From Peptostreptococcaceae bacterium (GTDB lineage Bacteria; Bacillota; Clostridia; Peptostreptococcales; Peptostreptococcaceae): a stretch of DNA of 10,358 bases. The position numbers were made by a program, and so were the translations under genes. Below, in pieces: positions 6,581 to 10,358 of this stretch; position 1 is the first letter of the stretch; every line of letters begins with the position of its first letter. Where the stretch lies: contig JAFOOW010000141.1 in the NCBI GenBank assembly GCA_017425305.1, forward strand, positions 1-10,358, read 5' to 3'. Below the pieces are notes generated by a model, which did no database searches, was not told the DNA's origin, and saw only the letters and a program-made list of their open reading frames with translations.

Positions 6581-7336
6581 ATGGACTTATTTAAGAAAGA
6601 TAATAATGAAAAAAATATAGATAATATATTAAATATAAATCTTAAATCAGAAGACGATTTTGATGAAGATGAACCTGAAGATATACAAGATATAAAACAA
6701 ATGGGTGTACCTAATATGCCTCAACAAGCTATAAAAGATATACAATGTATAACTATTATAGGTGAAATTGAAGGTCATTTTGCAGGTAATCCACAGAAAA
6801 AATCTACAAAGTACGAGCATATAATTCCTATGTTATTTTCTATAGAGGAAAGTAAAGATATAAAAGGTGTACTTGTTATATTAAATACTGTAGGAGGAGA
6901 TGTAGAAGCTGGACTTGCTATAGCTGAACTTTTAAATAGTTTATCTAAAAAAGTAGTAACTCTAGTTTTAGGAGGAAGTCATAGTATAGGAGTTCCTTTA
7001 GCTACGGCAGGAGATTATTCTTTCATAGCACCTACAGCAACTATGATTGTTCATCCTATAAGAACTAATGGATTAGTAATAGGTATAAATGAAACTTTTG
7101 AATACTTTAAGAAAATGCAAGAACGTATAGTACAATTCATAACTAGAACATCAGATATAGAAAGAGAAGACTTAGAAAAGATAATGCATTCAAAAGAAGA
7201 TTTAGTAAGTGATGTAGGAAGCGTTTTAATAGGAAAAGAAGCTGTAGACTGTGGACTTATAGATGATGTAGGTGGATTAAAAGATGCTATGGCTAAGCTT
7301 AGAGAATTAATAGAAGAAAATGATGATTCTAAATAA
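6581..7336 (+). CDS. tepA: TepA-like ClpP-class serine protease
   Basis: The 251-residue product belongs to the Clp-protease-like family that includes Bacillus TepA, first described as a translocation-enhancing peptidase. The probable nucleophile is S135 in GGSHSIG (131-137), the equivalent of the ClpP active-site serine followed by a small hydrophobic residue and Gly. The His is probably H158 in MIVHP, about the right distance downstream. The oxyanion-hole segment NTVGGDVEAGLAIAELL precedes the serine, and the C-terminal GKEAVDCGLIDDVGG is the usual ClpP/SppA-like ending. I do not assign the third catalytic residue. The first 40 or so residues are hydrophilic and acidic (DDFDEDEPED) with no signal peptide, so a cytoplasmic location is likely. 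AGGAGG (6567-6572) lies 8 bases before the ATG. It sits directly before spoIIIE, as in Bacillus. The substrate is unknown. Confidence 0.9.
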   Translation: MDLFKKDNNEKNIDNILNINLKSEDDFDEDEPEDIQDIKQMGVPNMPQQAIKDIQCITIIGEIEGHFAGNPQKKSTKYEHIIPMLFSIEESKDIKGVLVILNTVGGDVEAGLAIAELLNSLSKKVVTLVLGGSHSIGVPLATAGDYSFIAPTATMIVHPIRTNGLVIGINETFEYFKKMQERIVQFITRTSDIEREDLEKIMHSKEDLVSDVGSVLIGKEAVDCGLIDDVGGLKDAMAKLRELIEENDDSK

Positions 7337-7340
7337 AAAT

Positions 7341-7370
7341 TTGTTTAAAAAACATATATTATGATATAAT
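7341..7370 (+). promoter_or_regulatory. Putative extended -10 promoter for spoIIIE
   Basis: Four bases after the tepA stop codon, TTGTTT (7341-7346) and TATAAT (7365-7370) are 18 bases apart. TG at 7362-7363 makes a perfect extended -10 (TGnTATAAT), which can compensate for the weak -35. A start near 7377 would put the hairpin at 7382-7415 at the very 5' end of the transcript, about 100 bases before the spoIIIE start. This is the best-looking vegetative promoter in the window. Confidence 0.6.
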
Positions 7371-7381
7371 TATAAAGATAT

Positions 7382-7416
7382 AAAAGTGTTAGTGTTAAAA
7401 GACATTAACACTTTTT
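7382..7416 (+). terminator. Terminator-like hairpin between tepA and spoIIIE
   Basis: AAAAGTGTTAGTGT (7382-7395) pairs with ACATTAACACTTTT (7402-7415) over 14 positions with one G-U wobble and a 6-base loop TAAAAG. It is followed by only one further T and then G, so the uridine tract (7412-7416) mostly lies within the stem. It is a plausible intrinsic terminator for the tepA transcript. It lies downstream of the predicted spoIIIE promoter, so it would also be transcribed from there and may act as a 5' hairpin or attenuator for spoIIIE. Confidence 0.68.
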
Positions 7417-7475
7417 GCTATGAGTTTAGTTTTTTATATATTAAATTAGAAGTTTATTTAAAATGAGGTGAGATT

Positions 7476-9833
7476 GTGGCCAAGAAAAAATCTAAAAAGA
7501 AAAAAGCTAAAGAAAGTAATTTTACAGCTGAGTATAACAATTTAATAACTATTTTTGTAGGTATATTTTTATTGTACAGCTTAAGTTCAGAATCAATGGG
7601 ATTACTAGGAACACTAATGCAATCTGTATTTAAAGGTTTATTTGGTAAGCTATCCATAATAGTTCCATTTATGTTTATAGGAGTAGGTATTTTAGGATTT
7701 TTTGAGAAAAATGAGTATGTTTATAGAATTAAAAATTCAAAATTATATTATATAGGTATATTTTTTATATTTATATTCTATGGACTTTTAAATGCAAAAT
7801 CACTTCCTATAGATAGTCCAACAAACTCATATGTTGTTAAAGATATTGTAAACTCTGCTATAGATGGTGAAGGATGTGGTTTAATATCCACAGTAATTAC
7901 ATTCTATGCAACTAAAATATTGGGTGTAACAGGTGTATGGTTAGTTAGCGTATTTGCAGTTTTAATAACTATAATGTTTACATTTAATATATCTTTAAGA
8001 GATATTATATATACAATAAATGCTAAGACAACAAATGGTTCTAATAAAAATCTTACTTTAAAGGAAAGAGCTTTAAACTTAAAAAATGCTATGGTTGATA
8101 TGGTAACGGAAGAAGTTGATGAAAAAACTATAGTAGATAAAAATGGTGGACTACTAAGTAAGTTTAGAAAAGATAAAGACTTTGAAGAAGATATTATAGA
8201 TGAATATGAGAATGATAAAACAGTAAAAATAGTAGGATTTAATAAAGCGGAAGATGACTACCTAGAAATATTAGAAGGTACTCAAAGTATGCCTGAATTA
8301 GAAGTATTAAAAGAACTACAAAAGGCTAAGCCTTCTGAAACAACATTAAATCCTAAAGTTGATAATGATTTAGAAAGAACTCAACCTATGGATATAAATA
8401 ATGATTTAAATTTAGATAGCTACCAAAAGCCTAGTTTAAATTTATTAAATAAAATAGAAAATAAAGCTGATGATAAATTAAGAAAGAAAGCATTAAAAAG
8501 CAATGCTATGTTATTACAAAAAACATTAGGAGACTTTGGAGTTGAAGCTAGTGTTAATGATTATACTGTAGGACCTACAATAACTAGATATGAGTTACAA
8601 CCTAAACCAGGGGTTAAGGTAAGTAAGATAGTTAATTTAACAGATGATATAGCTTTAAGCTTAGCTGCTAAAAGTATAAGAATAGAAGCACCGATACCAG
8701 GTAAGAGTGCGATAGGAATAGAAGTTCCTAATGAAGAATCTCAAATGGTAACATTAAGAGAAGTATTAGAAAGTGATGAGTTTAAAAACTTTGATTCGCC
8801 ACTAGCTATGGGATTAGGTAAGGATATAGAAGGAAAGCCTATAATAGCAGATATAGGTAAAATGCCTCACTTACTTATAGCTGGGTCAACAGGTTCAGGA
8901 AAAAGTGTATGTGTAAATACTTTAATAAACAGTATATTATACAAAGCTAATCCAGATGAAGTTAAGTTTTTACTTATAGACCCAAAGGTTGTTGAACTTG
9001 CAAGTTATAATGGAATACCACACTTATTAATACCAGTTGTAACTGACCCTAAGAAGGCAGCTAATGCATTAAACTGGGCAGTTGTGGAAATGAATAGAAG
9101 ATATAAGCTGTTTGCTGAAAATGGAGTTAAAGATATAACTAGTTACAATGATAAATGTGAGGAAAAACTTCCTAAGATAGTTATAATTATAGATGAGCTT
9201 GCTGACCTTATGATGGCAAGTGCAAATGATGTTGAAGATTATATATGTAGACTTGCCCAAATGGCTAGAGCCGCTGGAATGCACTTAATAGTTGCAACAC
9301 AAAGACCATCAGTTGATGTTATAACAGGGGTAATAAAAGCTAATATACCTTCAAGAATAGCATTTGCAGTTTCATCTCAAACAGATTCAAGAACAATACT
9401 TGATATGGGTGGAGCAGAGAAACTTTTAGGAAAGGGAGATATGTTATTCTATCCTTTAGGAGCTGCAAAGCCAGTTAGACTACAAGGTGCATTTATATCA
9501 GAAGCAGAATCTGAAAGAGTAATAGAGCATGTAAAGAGCCAAGTTAAAGAGGAAATTAAGTATGAAGAATGTATAGTTGATACTATATCTAAAATGTCTA
9601 AGGAACAAGCTAGTGATGAAGATGACTTATTAAGTGATGCTATAGAATTTGTAGTTGAAAGTGGTCAAGCACCTGCATCAATGTTACAAAGAAAGTTCAA
9701 AATAGGATTTAATAGAGCTGCAAGACTTATAGACTCAATGGAAGAAAGAGCTATAGTAGGTAAAAGTGAAGGAAGTAAACCTAGAAAAGTTTTAGTAAGC
9801 AAACAAGATTTAGAAAATTTAGAAGGTGAATAA
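7476..9833 (+). CDS. spoIIIE: DNA translocase SpoIIIE/FtsK
   Basis: SpoIIIE/FtsK proteins are septal, ATP-driven double-stranded DNA pumps that clear or transfer chromosomal DNA across closing septa, including into the forespore. The 785-residue product has a lysine-rich start, hydrophobic segments at about 22-39, 60-76, 90-105 and 136-172 (four or so membrane passes), an acidic low-complexity linker (about 180-330), and the motor domain. Walker A is GSTGSGKS (470-477) and Walker B is IVIIIDE ending D573-E574, followed by the conserved ATQRPSVDVITG and MGGAEKLLGKGDM segments. The C-terminal winged-helix gamma domain (about 715-780) reads DNA orientation sequences. The length nearly equals Bacillus SpoIIIE and the place after tepA is the same, so I prefer the spoIIIE name; an ftsK annotation is equally usual. 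The start is GTG, supported by GAGGTGA (7465-7471). The gene probably has its own promoter and is coupled to mnmH downstream. Confidence 0.96.
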   Translation: MAKKKSKKKKAKESNFTAEYNNLITIFVGIFLLYSLSSESMGLLGTLMQSVFKGLFGKLSIIVPFMFIGVGILGFFEKNEYVYRIKNSKLYYIGIFFIFIFYGLLNAKSLPIDSPTNSYVVKDIVNSAIDGEGCGLISTVITFYATKILGVTGVWLVSVFAVLITIMFTFNISLRDIIYTINAKTTNGSNKNLTLKERALNLKNAMVDMVTEEVDEKTIVDKNGGLLSKFRKDKDFEEDIIDEYENDKTVKIVGFNKAEDDYLEILEGTQSMPELEVLKELQKAKPSETTLNPKVDNDLERTQPMDINNDLNLDSYQKPSLNLLNKIENKADDKLRKKALKSNAMLLQKTLGDFGVEASVNDYTVGPTITRYELQPKPGVKVSKIVNLTDDIALSLAAKSIRIEAPIPGKSAIGIEVPNEESQMVTLREVLESDEFKNFDSPLAMGLGKDIEGKPIIADIGKMPHLLIAGSTGSGKSVCVNTLINSILYKANPDEVKFLLIDPKVVELASYNGIPHLLIPVVTDPKKAANALNWAVVEMNRRYKLFAENGVKDITSYNDKCEEKLPKIVIIIDELADLMMASANDVEDYICRLAQMARAAGMHLIVATQRPSVDVITGVIKANIPSRIAFAVSSQTDSRTILDMGGAEKLLGKGDMLFYPLGAAKPVRLQGAFISEAESERVIEHVKSQVKEEIKYEECIVDTISKMSKEQASDEDDLLSDAIEFVVESGQAPASMLQRKFKIGFNRAARLIDSMEERAIVGKSEGSKPRKVLVSKQDLENLEGE

Positions 9834-9838
9834 ACTTG
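9823..9838 (+). promoter_or_regulatory. Ribosome binding site and TTG start of mnmH, overlapping the spoIIIE end
   Basis: AAGGTGA (9823-9829) lies inside the last codons of spoIIIE and is 6 bases before TTG (9836-9838); it matches the AGGAGGTGA core pairing with 16S rRNA. In the mnmH frame a stop (TGA) occurs at 9827-9829 and only ATA and AAC precede the TTG, so TTG is the only normal initiator near the beginning of the conserved protein. This decides the start and suggests translational coupling to spoIIIE. Confidence 0.75.
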
Positions 9839-10358
9839 AAAAAAATAAATATAGATGAAGCACTTAAGTTAGACAACACAGTATTTATAGACGTTAGAAC
9901 CGAATCTGAATATAATGAAGACCATATATTAAATGCTGTTAGCTTACCTCTTTTTAGTGATGAAGAGCATAAAGATGTAGGTACTATATATAAAACTGAA
10001 GGTAAGCAACAAGCAATATCAAAAGGATTTGACTATGTACAATGTAAACTTAAAAATATATACTCAGAAGTTTTTAAACTATCAAATGAGTATGACAATA
10101 TAGTTATATATTGTGCTAGAGGTGGAATGAGAAGTGGAAGTATTGTAAGCCTTGTTACTACATTAGGTATAAACGCCTATCAACTAGAAGGTGGATATAA
10201 AGCATATAGAAATTATGTTTTAGATTATTTTAAAACTGTTATGGATGAAAAACACTTTATAGTAGTTCATGGATTAACAGGAGTTGGAAAAACAGATGCA
10301 TTATTAATGTTAGAAGAAAATGGACTAGATATAATAGACTTAGAAGGAATAGCTAAAA
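9836..10358 (+). CDS. mnmH: tRNA 2-selenouridine synthase (MnmH/SelU), N-terminal part
   Basis: MnmH replaces sulfur by selenium in the wobble 2-thiouridine of tRNAs for Lys, Glu and Gln, using selenophosphate and going through a geranylated intermediate. The visible 174 codons hold an N-terminal rhodanese domain (about 1-125), with VFIDVRTESEYNEDHI near the start and the catalytic cysteine C93 in IYCARGGMRSG, close to the position of the E. coli active cysteine. A P-loop, GLTGVGKT (146-153), then begins the ATP/GTP-binding-like second domain. This rhodanese plus P-loop order is diagnostic. The gene runs off the window, and E. coli-type family members are about 360 residues, so roughly half is seen. 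It starts with TTG two bases after the spoIIIE stop, with its ribosome binding site inside spoIIIE, so the two are one transcription unit. Its presence implies selenophosphate synthetase (SelD) elsewhere in the genome. Confidence 0.93.
   Translation, partial: MKKINIDEALKLDNTVFIDVRTESEYNEDHILNAVSLPLFSDEEHKDVGTIYKTEGKQQAISKGFDYVQCKLKNIYSEVFKLSNEYDNIVIYCARGGMRSGSIVSLVTTLGINAYQLEGGYKAYRNYVLDYFKTVMDEKHFIVVHGLTGVGKTDALLMLEENGLDIIDLEGIAK

Overview
The window looks like ordinary chromosome from a low-GC, spore-forming Clostridia member, most likely family Peptostreptococcaceae (the Clostridioides / Paraclostridium / Romboutsia group). This rests on the strong bias for A/T-ending codons (ATA for Ile, AGA for Arg), strong AGGAGG-type ribosome binding sites, and the gene order. 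I do not assign a species. Every gene I can support is on the + strand, and I see no insertion sequence, phage gene, CRISPR array, tRNA or rRNA.

Layout: the 3' end of a DegV-family fatty-acid-binding protein gene (to 206); a promoter-bearing gap; pnp (polynucleotide phosphorylase, 394-2511), closed by a strong intrinsic terminator; a membrane-anchored YlxY-type polysaccharide deacetylase homologue (2706-3449); an M16 zinc peptidase of the MlpA/YmxG type (3554-4798); a YlmC/YmxH PRC-barrel protein (4858-5103) followed closely by an aspartokinase of DapG type (5113-6327); a 51-residue ORF (6395-6550) whose ribosome binding site is buried in a predicted hairpin; a TepA/ClpP-class serine protease (6581-7336); a promoter plus terminator-like hairpin; the DNA translocase SpoIIIE/FtsK (GTG start, 7476-9833); and, two bases later, the 5' part of mnmH/selU (TTG start, 9836 to the window end), encoding tRNA 2-selenouridine synthase.

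The order pnp - ylxY - mlpA - ymxH - dapG - tepA - spoIIIE matches the well-known Bacillus subtilis order. The genes that separate these in Bacillus (spoVFA, spoVFB, asd, dapA, rnjB) are absent here. The locus mixes RNA turnover, lysine/diaminopimelate supply for the cell wall, envelope or sporulation functions and chromosome translocation. mnmH implies that the cell makes selenophosphate.

I found no evidence of a new multi-gene system. The points most worth a second look are the Shine-Dalgarno-sequestering hairpin with its unrecognised 51-aa ORF, a promoter placed just upstream of a terminator-like hairpin ahead of spoIIIE, and a perfect inverted repeat inside the first active-site motif of the deacetylase homologue.
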